Source: UBA11740 sp035635855 (GTDB lineage Bacteria; Acidobacteriota; Blastocatellia; Pyrinomonadales; Pyrinomonadaceae). Taken from it: a stretch of 64,000 nt of DNA. The notes under the pieces are model-generated. The model searched no databases. It had not been told where the DNA came from and saw only the letters and a program-made list of their open reading frames with translations. The number at the start of each line of letters is the position of its first letter. Within the stretch, counting starts at the first letter, position 1. The position numbers were made by a program, and so were the translations under genes. The stretch is from the NCBI GenBank assembly GCA_035635855.1, contig DASQAF010000034.1, positions 310,001 through 374,000 of the forward strand, written 5' to 3'. Of the stretch, positions 42,457 through 53,634 are shown piece by piece.

Positions 42457-43371
42457 GTGAACATGTTTCGGGTTCTAGTTCTACTCGCTTTGAGCTTGTG
42501 CGTTTTCTCGCCTGATTTCCCGGCGCCCCCCAGCCAACGCCCTTTACGCATAGCCATGCTCGACTTTGGTAAGACTGTCACCGGCCGTCTGGTTGCTGAC
42601 CAGTTAGCGCACGCGCTCGCTGTGAAGGATCGAAAGTCTCCCGGATTTCAGGTAATGGATCGCGACCAGGCGCGCGCCGCGGCGCTCGGCGCGGGCTATC
42701 AAGGCTCGCTAAATATGTCGCTGCAAGAGACGCGCGATCTGGCGTCGGCTATTGGATGTGATTTCTTCTTTACCGGAGATGCGCAGACGCTGCGCCGCTC
42801 ACCATCTGAGGGGCCCGCCTATTCGGAAGCCTATGCAGCAATCTATTTGGCCAGCGGGCGCACCGGAAAGCTGATTTCGTGGGAGAGAGTGTCGGTCCAC
42901 CGTCCTGATGCCGACGCGGCAGAGAAAGCATTGCTACAGAAACTCGCCGAGCCCGATGTGTTTCTGCGTTACCAGAAAGTCATCACCCGCACGCAGGAAG
43001 ACGAAAGCGCCGAGCGAGCAGCTGCGGTTGAAACCACCGCTCCAATTGTTGAAGTCATGTCCGACGATCAGTCCAATGAAGCCATGGATGTGCGGGCGCC
43101 GCGGCCTTTCCGTCGCTTGAAACCGCCGTATCCTGAAACCGCGGCTCGCGCTGAAGTGGAAGCGACCGTTGACGTGCTGATTGATATCGATGCTGGAGGT
43201 GAAGTCGGACGCGTGGAAATCGCGCGTTGGGCGGGCTACGGATTGGATCAATCCGTTATTGATACCGTGAAGCAACTCCACTTTTTTCCTGCCATGCGTG
43301 AAGGGATAGCGATACCGATGCGCGTGCTGCTGCGCTACAATTTTCGCAAACCGCCGAAACAGGATCGTTAG
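42457..43371 (+). CDS. Secreted protein with TolB/CsgG-like N-domain and TonB C-terminal domain
   Basis: About 304 residues. GTG 42457 is the best start (SD GAGGA at 42441-42445, spacing 11); TTG 42448 is too close to the SD and ATG 42463 rather far. Signal peptide through VLLALSLCVFSPDF. Residues about 30-170 (LRIAMLDFGKTVTGRLVADQLAHALAV, FQVMDRDQARAAALGAGYQGSLNMSLQETRDLASAIGCDFFFTGDAQ) look like the beta/alpha domain of periplasmic TolB-N/CsgG/FlgO-like proteins. The C-terminus, LKPPYPETAARAEVEATVDVLIDIDAGGEVGRVEI, is a TonB domain. Unusual combination; function unknown. Confidence 0.75.
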   Translation: MNMFRVLVLLALSLCVFSPDFPAPPSQRPLRIAMLDFGKTVTGRLVADQLAHALAVKDRKSPGFQVMDRDQARAAALGAGYQGSLNMSLQETRDLASAIGCDFFFTGDAQTLRRSPSEGPAYSEAYAAIYLASGRTGKLISWERVSVHRPDADAAEKALLQKLAEPDVFLRYQKVITRTQEDESAERAAAVETTAPIVEVMSDDQSNEAMDVRAPRPFRRLKPPYPETAARAEVEATVDVLIDIDAGGEVGRVEIARWAGYGLDQSVIDTVKQLHFFPAMREGIAIPMRVLLRYNFRKPPKQDR

Positions 43372-43478
43372 CTTAGAGCCAGCACCGACGTGGTAGAGAG
43401 CACTCGCAAAACCGGGGAGCTGTCGCGATGCCTCGTGCTATTATCCCTCGATCACGTGGGAAAGCGTGAATCCAAACC

Positions 43479-44717
43479 ATGCTTTACTTATCGCAAGTGC
43501 TGGGTAGGCCGATCCTCGACCTTGAGGGCGAGCGTGTGGCAACTCTCAAAGACGTCATCGTCCGGCTGGGGGAAGATGAACATCCGCCGGTGAGTGGGTT
43601 TGTCGCGCGGTATCGCCGGCGCGATTTTTTTCTGCCCCGCTGGCGCATCTCGCATTTTGGTGAAGAGGGCGTGCGTTTGAATTCGGACATCCTCGACCTG
43701 CGGCCGTTCCTGCGACGCGAAGGCGAGGTCTTGCTGGCGCGTGACGTACTCGACAAACAACTGATTGACGTTGACGGTAAACGCGTAGTGCGAGTGAACG
43801 ACGTGCAGATTATCGAAGCCGCCAACGAATGGCGCGTCACCGGAGCGGACGTTAGCCTGTCCGGATTATGGCGCCGCCTGGCGCCGGCGTTTCTGCGCAG
43901 CGGCCGGCCTGTCGAAGTCATCGACTGGGCCGACGTCGGTTATCTCGCCACCGACGCCGCGACCGTACAATTAAAATCGTCGCGAGGAAAACTCACGCGC
44001 CTGCATCCAGTGGAAATCGCCCGGCTTGCCGAGGCTTTTTCTTACCAGCAGGGTGCGGAAATTGTCGAGTCGCTTGACGACGAAACTGCCGCCGAGACGC
44101 TGGAAGAGATGGCCGCCGCGCGCCAGGCGCAAATCATTGGTGACATGGACGAAGAGCGGGCGGCGGACATCCTGGAACACATGTCGCCCGACGAAGCAGC
44201 GGACGTGCTGGGCGATCTCCCTGAGGACAAGGCAGAGGACTTGCTCAACCGTATGGACGACGACGAACAACTCGAAGTCGCTGAGCTCCTGCCTTATGAA
44301 GATGACAGTGCGGGCGGATTGATGACGACTGAATTTGTAACCCTGCCCCGTGATTTGACGGCTGGAGAAGCGCTCGCGCGGCTGCGCGAAATGGCCCAAA
44401 CGCCGAACATGATCTACTACCTTTATATCGTGGCGGGCGAAGATTCCTGGAACCTGGTCGGCGTAATCGCGCTGCGTAGTTTGATTCTGTCCGATCCGTC
44501 AGCTCCGCTTGAGCGCGTCATGCGGACTGAACTGCAAGTAGCGCATCCGGACGACGCCGCGGTTGAGGTGGCCCAAAAGATCGCCGAGTATAATCTGCTG
44601 GCTCTTCCGGTCGTAGACGAGACTGGAGACATTCTCGGCATCGTAACGTTTGACGATGCCATTGAAATCCTTCTGCCAAAGGACTGGCGGAAAAGGGTGC
44701 CGCGTTTGTTAGGGTAA
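43479..44717 (+). CDS. PRC-barrel / MgtE N-domain / CBS-pair cytoplasmic metal sensor
   Basis: 412 residues with no membrane segment. Two PRC-barrel-like domains (about 1-78 and 83-165), an MgtE N-terminal superhelical domain (about 185-285, repeated LDDETAAETLEEMAAARQAQIIGDMDEERAADILEHMSPDEAADVLGDLPEDKAEDLLNRM) and a CBS pair (290-405, ending ILGIVTFDDAIEIL). In MgtE these cytoplasmic parts bind Mg2+ and gate the channel; here the channel domain is missing and the next gene, 81 bp on, is an Nramp-type transporter. It probably senses Mg2+/Mn2+ or ATP for that transporter; this is inference from context. Confidence 0.88.
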   Translation: MLYLSQVLGRPILDLEGERVATLKDVIVRLGEDEHPPVSGFVARYRRRDFFLPRWRISHFGEEGVRLNSDILDLRPFLRREGEVLLARDVLDKQLIDVDGKRVVRVNDVQIIEAANEWRVTGADVSLSGLWRRLAPAFLRSGRPVEVIDWADVGYLATDAATVQLKSSRGKLTRLHPVEIARLAEAFSYQQGAEIVESLDDETAAETLEEMAAARQAQIIGDMDEERAADILEHMSPDEAADVLGDLPEDKAEDLLNRMDDDEQLEVAELLPYEDDSAGGLMTTEFVTLPRDLTAGEALARLREMAQTPNMIYYLYIVAGEDSWNLVGVIALRSLILSDPSAPLERVMRTELQVAHPDDAAVEVAQKIAEYNLLALPVVDETGDILGIVTFDDAIEILLPKDWRKRVPRLLG

Positions 44718-44747
44718 AGCAGTTGGCAATGGTCGAATGATTCTTCA

Positions 44748-44782
44748 AATCGGCAATCAGAATTCAAAAATCGAAAATGAAT
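44748..44782. repeat. Five tandem AAATCGN heptads
   Basis: From 44748 in sevens: AAATCGG, CAATCAG, AATTCAA, AAATCGA, AAATGAA. They fill the gap between the sensor gene and the SD (GAGGA, 44785-44789) of the transporter. Confidence 0.65.
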
Positions 44783-44798
44783 TCAGAGGACCCTCCAA

Positions 44799-46127
44799 GT
44801 GTCAGAGCAGAAAGCAAACGTGCAGGGCGCGGGACGCCGCCTTTTGCGTCGTGGCGCGCAGGGAGTATCGCGAGTGCGACGCTCTGTGTCGCGGCGGCCT
44901 CGAGTGCTTTTCTATCTCGCCATTCTGGGTCCGGGAGTCATTGCCGCCAGCGCCGGAAATGACGCTGGCGGGATTGCTACGTTTGCCTCAGTCGGGGCCG
45001 ATCACGGCTATAAACTCCTCTGGATTCTGATCCCGCTCACCTTCAGTCTCGGTATCGTTCAGGAGATGTGCGCCCGCATGGGGGCCGTCACGGGCAAAGG
45101 TCTGTCTGACCTGATCCGCGAGCGGTTCGGCGTGCGTTGGACGGCGTTCGTGATGATCGCGCTGCTGATAGCAAACGGCGGCGTCACCGTTTCCGAGTTC
45201 GTCGGCATCGCCGCCGCCACGGAACTTATGGGAATCGCGCGTTACATCTCAGTACCGATCACGGCGGGAGCCATTTGGTGGCTGGTCGTCAAGGGATCTT
45301 ATAAGCGGGTCGAACGCGTTTTCCTCATCATGTCTTTGGTGTTTGTCGCGTACGTGGTCTCGGCGTTTCTTGCACATCCGCCATGGGGAACCGTTGCCAG
45401 GGAGATTATTCATCCTCATCTTGAACTTACTTCTTCCTACCTCTTTACTCTCGTGGCCGTGATCGGCACGACCATCTCGCCTTACATGCAGGTCTTTATC
45501 CAATCGTCAGTGGTCGAGAAGGGCGTCCGCGCCGAGAATTATCGCCTGACGCGCGCGGATGTTTGGATCGGAACCGTATTCGCTATTCTGATTGTTTTCT
45601 TCATCGTGGTTTCGACGGCTGCTACTTTGAACGTCCGGGGCGAACACGTTGAGACCGCCGCGCAAGCCGCGGAGGCGCTAAAGCCGCTAGCCGGAGTCTA
45701 CGCGGAATTGCTGTTCGCGATTGGCCTGTTCGGCGCTTCAATGCTGGCTGCGGGGGTTTTGCCTTTAGCGACAGCCTATTCCATTAGCGAAGCGCTTGGT
45801 TTTGAGAAAGGCGTTTCCAGCAGTTTCCGTGAGGCGCCAATCTTTCTCGGAATTTTTACCTTCCTGGTAGCCCTGGGCGCTTTGATTGCAATGATGCCCG
45901 GGTTGCCATTGATTCGCGTCCTGCTGGTAACTCAAGTCATCAATGGCGTTCTTTTGCCCGTTGTCCTGATAGCGATTCTACGACTAGTGAATAATCGCGA
46001 ATTGATGGGCCCACATGTCAATGGACCGCTTTACAACATCGTCGCCTGGTTAACCACGATTGTGGTGTCAGGGCTCTCGCTTCTGCTCATTCTAACCACC
46101 GTTTTTCCCCACCTGTTCTCGCGGTAG
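44799..46127 (+). CDS. Divergent Nramp-family metal transporter
   Basis: 442 residues, about 11 membrane segments. Start GTG 44799 with GAGGA nine bases upstream. Nramp core recognised by GPGVIAASAGNDAGGIATF in helix 1 and VAVIGTTISPYMQVFIQSSVVEKG in helix 6. The canonical DPGN motif reads NDAGG (54-58) and the metal-binding MPH reads SPY (227-229), so the methionine that selects transition metals is absent. This points to a non-Mn/Fe Nramp branch, possibly Mg2+ (NRMT-like). Partnered with the MgtE_N-CBS protein just upstream. The first 35 residues are Arg-rich. Confidence 0.88.
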   Translation: MSEQKANVQGAGRRLLRRGAQGVSRVRRSVSRRPRVLFYLAILGPGVIAASAGNDAGGIATFASVGADHGYKLLWILIPLTFSLGIVQEMCARMGAVTGKGLSDLIRERFGVRWTAFVMIALLIANGGVTVSEFVGIAAATELMGIARYISVPITAGAIWWLVVKGSYKRVERVFLIMSLVFVAYVVSAFLAHPPWGTVAREIIHPHLELTSSYLFTLVAVIGTTISPYMQVFIQSSVVEKGVRAENYRLTRADVWIGTVFAILIVFFIVVSTAATLNVRGEHVETAAQAAEALKPLAGVYAELLFAIGLFGASMLAAGVLPLATAYSISEALGFEKGVSSSFREAPIFLGIFTFLVALGALIAMMPGLPLIRVLLVTQVINGVLLPVVLIAILRLVNNRELMGPHVNGPLYNIVAWLTTIVVSGLSLLLILTTVFPHLFSR

Positions 46128-46213
46128 CTTCTTTTTCGGTCTCGCCAAGCCACGAATTTGGTGGTAAAAGTACGGTTCTCGTGCGAATTGATCGTTCATC
46201 AAGCGGAGAATAG

Positions 46214-47641
46214 ATGGCTGCCAGTCGTTCCAGTCAGCGGAATCAATTGTTGGCATTCCTTTTCGCGACCATCGTCGTGGCGCTTGCGCTGTATCTATTC
46301 GATCGCTTCTTCGGCGTCCGCATGGAGCAGGGTCCTCACACGAATGTGGCGAAGATTCCTGCAGTCATACTCTGGGCCCTACTCGCCTATCTCGGCGTGC
46401 GGCTTTTGAATGCCGCGCTCTTTGACTTTGCGTTTCGCGTGCGGCGCGGCTATGAGGCGCCCACCCTGGTTAGAAATATTTTTACCCTCGTAGCTTTCAC
46501 CGTGCTCTTCGTCTTAATCTTTAAGTGGTTCTACAGTGAGGTCAATCTCGGGGCCCTCTTCACTACCTCCGCGATCTTTGGCGTTATCATAGGTCTGGCT
46601 CTGCAAGACACTCTGGGAAATTTCTTTTCAGGGATCTCCTTACACGCCGACCGCCCATTCCAGGTTGGCGACGTGATCGTGGTCGGCCAGCAAAAACACA
46701 CCGGCGTTGTCGAAGGGATCACCTGGCGCGCGATCAAGATCCGTACATTTCAGAATCACATCGTCCTGGTCAGCAACAGCAACGCAGCCAAGGAAGCAAT
46801 CGAAGTTTGTCCACGTGAAAATCTGAATGCCCGGCTGGTTTTCTTTAGCACGCTCTATACCGACTCTCCCGCCAAGACGATCCACGTGGCCAGAGAAGCA
46901 GTCCGTGACGCCGATAACGTTTCGCCCAAAATTACTCCGATTGTGCGCATCAGGGATCTCGGCGATTCGTCGATTGATTGGGAGATCAAATACTGGCTGG
47001 AAGACTATGCCAAGTATAACGATACCGATGCGCTCGTGCGCCAGAGAGTCTGGTACGCCCTGCGTAGAAGCGGCCTGACATTCGCTTTCCCGACCCGAAC
47101 CCTGCACCTCGAACGCAAGGTCACAACCAGACCCATCACACTTGAAGAACAGATTGCAGACCGTCTTTCTGCGGTGGATGTCTTTTCACCTCTTTCAACC
47201 GAAGAGCTGCGTCAATTGGCAACGGCCACGGTAGGCCACGTATTCGCTCCCGGCGAGACGCTGATTCGAGCGGGCGATGAAGGCTCTTCCATGTTTGTCG
47301 TTCACAACGGACGAGTCGAGGTTCAAGTTGCAGAAAACGGCCGGCCCCGAACGGTAGCGGTACTGACCGAAGGAAATTTCTTTGGCGAAATGGGTCTCTT
47401 CACCGGCGAACCTCGCACCGCCAGCGTCGTCGCCACAGAAGAAACCGAAGTTCTTGAGATCGGCCACGCGGCCATGAAGCAAATCCTGGAAACCAATCCA
47501 GACCTGGCCGAATCGATCAGTTGGACGATCGCCGAACGCAAGGCAAGCCTGGCCGCCGGCTCGAAACAAGCAGCCCAGGCTAGCATTGAAGAATCGGCCG
47601 GTTTGCTCAGCTCGATCAAGCGCTTTTTCGGTCTTCGTTGA
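46214..47641 (+). CDS. MscS-type channel fused to a cyclic-nucleotide-binding domain
   Basis: 475 residues. Two or three N-terminal membrane helices (about 12-30, 47-68, 85-105), the pore helix TM3 (LFTTSAIFGVIIGLALQDTLGNFFSGISLHADRPFQVGDVI), the MscS beta-domain and C-terminal alpha/beta domain (to about 300), then a cNMP-binding domain (320-445) with the phosphate cassette FFGEMGLFTGEPRTASVVA, whose Arg is present. Resembles bacterial bCNG channels; gated by cAMP/cGMP or regulated by it, rather than purely by tension. Downstream of the Nramp operon by 86 bp, possibly the same transcript. Confidence 0.92.
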   Translation: MAASRSSQRNQLLAFLFATIVVALALYLFDRFFGVRMEQGPHTNVAKIPAVILWALLAYLGVRLLNAALFDFAFRVRRGYEAPTLVRNIFTLVAFTVLFVLIFKWFYSEVNLGALFTTSAIFGVIIGLALQDTLGNFFSGISLHADRPFQVGDVIVVGQQKHTGVVEGITWRAIKIRTFQNHIVLVSNSNAAKEAIEVCPRENLNARLVFFSTLYTDSPAKTIHVAREAVRDADNVSPKITPIVRIRDLGDSSIDWEIKYWLEDYAKYNDTDALVRQRVWYALRRSGLTFAFPTRTLHLERKVTTRPITLEEQIADRLSAVDVFSPLSTEELRQLATATVGHVFAPGETLIRAGDEGSSMFVVHNGRVEVQVAENGRPRTVAVLTEGNFFGEMGLFTGEPRTASVVATEETEVLEIGHAAMKQILETNPDLAESISWTIAERKASLAAGSKQAAQASIEESAGLLSSIKRFFGLR

Positions 47642-47758
47642 CCTCTCCGACTACCGCAAACTGCCCCTTCTTTTCCTTTACAAAAGCACTTCTGGCTGGC
47701 CTGACGCCGGCGCCCTTTTCCAGCTCTAGTCTGACGTCTGAAAGGGCGTCCGCCGGAC

Positions 47759-47787
47759 TTGACAGGCACGCACTCAAGCTTTATTAT
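47759..47787 (+). promoter_or_regulatory. Sigma70 promoter of the hsp20 gene
   Basis: TTGACA (47759-47764), 17-base spacer, TATTAT (47782-47787). Perfect -35 and five of six -10 bases, giving a leader of about 80 nt. No CIRCE (TTAGCACTC-N9-GAGTGCTAA) or sigma32-like element was found. Confidence 0.75.
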
Positions 47788-47876
47788 GCGCTTGCGCTCA
47801 TGGCTCCCTTGGAAGTGAAATCTGGACGGGAGCACGTTGAGCAAAATCAGTAACCAGTAATCAGGAGGTTTGAATT

Positions 47877-48386
47877 ATGAGTATCGTTCGTTACGACCCG
47901 TTTCGCGATCTGCGAACTCTTCAGGAAGAAGTGAATCGTCTTTTTACCGGCAACATGGCCCGCGCCTTCGACGACGAAGGCATTGCGCGTGGTTCGTGGA
48001 ATCCCAACGTGGACATCTATGAAAACAAAGACCACATCGTGCTCGAGGCCGAGTTACCCGGCATGAAGCGCGAAGACTTTGACCTGTCGGTTGAGAACAA
48101 CATCATTACTCTGCGCGGAGAGCGTCAGTTTGAAAAGAAAGAGGAAACCGACAACTATCACCGCGTTGAGCGCGCTTACGGCACTTTCACTCGATCATTC
48201 ACTCTGCCGAACACGGTTTCCGGCGAGGGCGCGATCGCCGATTATCGCAATGGCGTGTTGCGGGTGGTACTGCCGAAGAGAGAAGAAACCAAGGCCCGCC
48301 GAATAGAAATCAAAGCCGAGGGCGGCGAGGCGAAGACTATAGAGGCGAAGCCGGAAGCTTCCAAAGCAGCGACCAGCAAGTCCTAG
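47877..48386 (+). CDS. Small heat-shock protein Hsp20
   Basis: 169 residues. ATP-independent holdase that keeps unfolded protein soluble for ClpB/DnaK. N-terminal arm (1-40), alpha-crystallin domain (41-140: NPNVDIYENKDHIVLEAELPGMKREDFDLSVENNIITLRGER, YGTFTRSFTLPNTVSGEGAIADYRNGVLRVVLPKRE) and C-terminal I-x-I (RRIEIK) for oligomer contacts, followed by a Glu/Lys/Ala tail. SD AGGAGG 8-9 bases before the ATG. Immediately precedes clpB (94 bp), forming a disaggregation unit. Confidence 0.95.
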   Translation: MSIVRYDPFRDLRTLQEEVNRLFTGNMARAFDDEGIARGSWNPNVDIYENKDHIVLEAELPGMKREDFDLSVENNIITLRGERQFEKKEETDNYHRVERAYGTFTRSFTLPNTVSGEGAIADYRNGVLRVVLPKREETKARRIEIKAEGGEAKTIEAKPEASKAATSKS

Positions 48387-48410
48387 TCAGGAAGTTCCAA
48401 AACGATTACC

Positions 48411-48441
48411 GGGGCGCTGGCGCATGAGTCAGTCGCCCCGC
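48411..48441 (+). terminator. Weak terminator or attenuator hairpin between hsp20 and clpB
   Basis: CGGGGCG (48411-48417)/CGCCCCG (48435-48441), seven-base stem with a 17-base loop, followed by CTTGTTTTCT. The long loop and imperfect T-run make partial read-through likely. Confidence 0.45.
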
Positions 48442-48480
48442 TTGTTTTCTAACCAGGGATTTTGGAGTTAACCTTTCAGA

Positions 48481-51075
48481 ATGCGTTTAGACAAATTCAC
48501 ATTGCGAGGACAAGAAGCGATCCAGGCGGGAATAGAACTCGCCGAGCGCAATCAGAACCAACAGGTGGAACCTGAGCACCTCTTGTGCGCCATGCTCGAG
48601 CAGCCCGAGGGCATTGTTCGCCCGCTGCTCGGCAAACTGGGCGCTAATGTGCAGGTTGTGCTAAGTGATTGTCAGGCGGCTGTGGCCCGTTTTCCCCGCG
48701 TCCAGGGTGGGCAGCAATATTTCAGCCCTCGGCTAACGCAGATATTTACCGCGGCGCAGAAACAAGCAGAGAAGATGCAGGACGAGTACATCTCGACCGA
48801 GCATCTCTTATTGGCAATTACCGAAGAGAAGGACGGCGAGGGTGGAAAGATTCTTCGCCAGCACGGTGTCAAGCGTGACGATCTGTTAAAAGTAATTGAG
48901 CAGACACGTGGCGGCGCTCGCATCACCGATCAAAATGCCGAAGCGAACTACCAGGCATTATCAAAATATGCGCGCGATCTAACCGACCTGGCGCGCCAGG
49001 GAAAACTTGATCCGGTCATCGGACGTGATGACGAAATCCGCCGGACGATTCAGGTCCTTTCCCGTCGCACCAAAAACAATCCTGTATTAATCGGCGAGCC
49101 CGGCGTGGGCAAGACTGCGATTGTCGAAGGTCTGGCCCAGCGAATTGTCTCGGGCGATGTGCCGGAGACTCTGCGAAACAAGCGCCTGGTCGGGCTGGAT
49201 CTCGGCGCTATGCTTGCCGGCGCCAAGTATCGTGGTGAGTTCGAAGACCGCCTGAAGGCCGTGCTCAAAGAGATTGAGAGCGCGCAGGGACAAATCATTC
49301 TATTCATCGACGAGCTGCATACCCTGGTAGGCGCCGGTGCGGCCGAGGGCGCCATTGATGCTTCCAATATGTTGAAGCCGGCGCTGGCGCGCGGCGATCT
49401 CCGTTGCGTCGGCGCAACGACCCTCAATGAATATAAGAAGTATATCGAGAAGGACGCGGCGCTCGAGCGACGCTTCCAACAGATTTATGTGGGCGAACCC
49501 ACGGTTGAGGACACGATCGCAATCCTGCGTGGCTTGAAGGAACGCTACGAAGTTCATCATGGCGTGCGCATTAAGGACTCGGCGATCGTGGCTGCGGCCA
49601 CGCTGTCCAACCGCTACATCACCGATCGGTTCTTGCCTGATAAGGCCATTGATCTGATTGATGAAGCTGCATCGCGACTACGAATTGAAATCGATTCTCT
49701 GCCACAGGACATTGACCAGGTCGAGCGGGAAATCATGCAGCTCGAAATCGAGCGCCAGGCTTTGCAGCGCGAAGAAGACGAACGCTCAAGGGCCCGTCTG
49801 CACGAGATAGAACAAAGGATTGCGGACTTGAAGGAAAGGTCCTCGGGCATGAAAGCCAAGTGGCAATCAGAGAAGGAGGCTATTGAGCGGATGCGCACGG
49901 CCAAGGCTGAGTTGGAGCAGTTGCGTATGCAACTGGATCAGGCCCGCAACGCCGGCGACCTGGCGCGGGCCTCAGAAATCCAATACGGCACGATTCCCGA
50001 GTTGGAGCGGAAGTTCGCGGCTGAGCAGGCCAAACTCGCGCAAATTCAGGTGGACGGCGTAACGCTCAAGGAAGAAGTCGACGAAGAAGATGTCGCTCAA
50101 GTGGTCGCCAAATGGACCGGCGTGCCGGTTTCAAAAATGCTCGAAGGCGAAATGCATAAGCTCCTGACTATGGAAGATCGTCTGCGTCAACGCGTCATCG
50201 GGCAGGACGAAGCCCTGGAAGTGGTGGCTAACGCGGTGCGACGAGCGCGGGCCGGCTTACAGGATCCGAATCGGCCGGTGGGGTCGTTTATCTTTCTGGG
50301 CCCGACCGGCGTGGGCAAAACAGAAACCGCTCGCGCGCTGGCCGAGTTTCTCTTTGATGACGAGCGGGCGATGATTCGGCTGGACATGTCTGAGTACATG
50401 GAAAAGCATGCGGTGGCCCGCATGATCGGGGCGCCGCCGGGTTACGTCGGTTATGAAGAAGGCGGACAGTTGACGGAAGCAGTGCGGCGCCGGCCTTACT
50501 CCGTAGTCCTGTTTGATGAGATCGAAAAGGCCCACAGCGACGTTTTCAACGTGTTGTTGCAGATTCTCGACGACGGCCGTTTGACGGACTCAAAAGGACG
50601 CACCGTAGATTTCAAGAACACTGTTCTGATCATGACTTCAAACCTCGGCTCGCGCGAGATGCAGGAAGTCAGCGATGACGAGAAACAGGTGCGCGAAGCT
50701 GTCTTGCAAGTCCTGCGTGAACACTTCAAACCGGAGTTTTTGAATCGTGTCGACGACATCGTTATCTTTCATCGGCTGTCGCGCGAACAGATCACGAAGA
50801 TCATCGACGTTCAGCTCGAGCGTCTGCGCCGCATGCTGCACGAGCGTAACATCTCGCTGGTATTGGAAGATTCCGCCAGGGAAGTGCTGGCGCGCGAGGG
50901 CTATGACCCGAACTTTGGCGCCCGGCCGTTAAAGCGGGCGATTCAGACTTTAATTCAAAATCCGCTGGCGATGAAACTTTTGCGCGGGGAAATTCTCCCC
51001 GGACAGACCGTGATCGTCTCAGCTCGCGACGGTGAGATGGAATTTGCTGCCGAAGCTGCGGCCGCGGCGGCTTGA
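48481..51075 (+). CDS. clpB: ATP-dependent disaggregase ClpB
   Basis: 864 residues. Hexameric AAA+ machine that pulls polypeptides out of aggregates together with DnaK. Clp-N domain (1-145: MRLDKFTLRGQEAIQAGIELAERNQNQQVEPEHLLCAML), NBD1 with Walker A GEPGVGKT (205-212), the ClpB-specific coiled-coil M-domain (about 400-530: VEREIMQLEIERQALQREEDERSRARLHEIEQRIADLKERSSGMKAKWQSEKEAIER), NBD2 with GPTGVGKT (607-614), and no ClpP-binding loop. A poly-Ala end is present. SD GGAG about 11 bases before the ATG. Start and length fit the family. Confidence 0.97.
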   Translation: MRLDKFTLRGQEAIQAGIELAERNQNQQVEPEHLLCAMLEQPEGIVRPLLGKLGANVQVVLSDCQAAVARFPRVQGGQQYFSPRLTQIFTAAQKQAEKMQDEYISTEHLLLAITEEKDGEGGKILRQHGVKRDDLLKVIEQTRGGARITDQNAEANYQALSKYARDLTDLARQGKLDPVIGRDDEIRRTIQVLSRRTKNNPVLIGEPGVGKTAIVEGLAQRIVSGDVPETLRNKRLVGLDLGAMLAGAKYRGEFEDRLKAVLKEIESAQGQIILFIDELHTLVGAGAAEGAIDASNMLKPALARGDLRCVGATTLNEYKKYIEKDAALERRFQQIYVGEPTVEDTIAILRGLKERYEVHHGVRIKDSAIVAAATLSNRYITDRFLPDKAIDLIDEAASRLRIEIDSLPQDIDQVEREIMQLEIERQALQREEDERSRARLHEIEQRIADLKERSSGMKAKWQSEKEAIERMRTAKAELEQLRMQLDQARNAGDLARASEIQYGTIPELERKFAAEQAKLAQIQVDGVTLKEEVDEEDVAQVVAKWTGVPVSKMLEGEMHKLLTMEDRLRQRVIGQDEALEVVANAVRRARAGLQDPNRPVGSFIFLGPTGVGKTETARALAEFLFDDERAMIRLDMSEYMEKHAVARMIGAPPGYVGYEEGGQLTEAVRRRPYSVVLFDEIEKAHSDVFNVLLQILDDGRLTDSKGRTVDFKNTVLIMTSNLGSREMQEVSDDEKQVREAVLQVLREHFKPEFLNRVDDIVIFHRLSREQITKIIDVQLERLRRMLHERNISLVLEDSAREVLAREGYDPNFGARPLKRAIQTLIQNPLAMKLLRGEILPGQTVIVSARDGEMEFAAEAAAAAA

Positions 51076-51265
51076 ATTTAGCCCCATAACGGGGAGCTTT
51101 TCCACAATCCCCAACAGCTGGCAAGGGATTTGCTTGATAGTACCCGGACAGATTCTTGTTGCACTGAAACGCAACGATGAATATGCTCTGAACATCAAAA
51201 GGATGCGCTCGACCGAAGACGTCGGGCATTTTGAACTGAACGGCGGTTGAGAAAGAATCGAGGCG

Positions 51266-53560
<2,295 letters not shown>

Positions 53561-53634
53561 GTGCGGTTCGCTGTGATCGAGAGCCTCAGCAGTTTCAGCT
53601 TGAGCCTCTTTTCTTTCTTGTCCCTGAACTCACA

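Noticed and set aside
43372..43478. Mg2+ (M-box) or Mn2+ (yybP-ykoY) riboswitch before the PRC-MgtE_N-CBS gene
   Set aside because: Searched for by eye because of the metal genes, but the conserved cores are not present.
47759..47876. CIRCE/HrcA operator before hsp20
   Set aside because: GCACTC occurs once but there is no matching GAGTGC arm at the right spacing.
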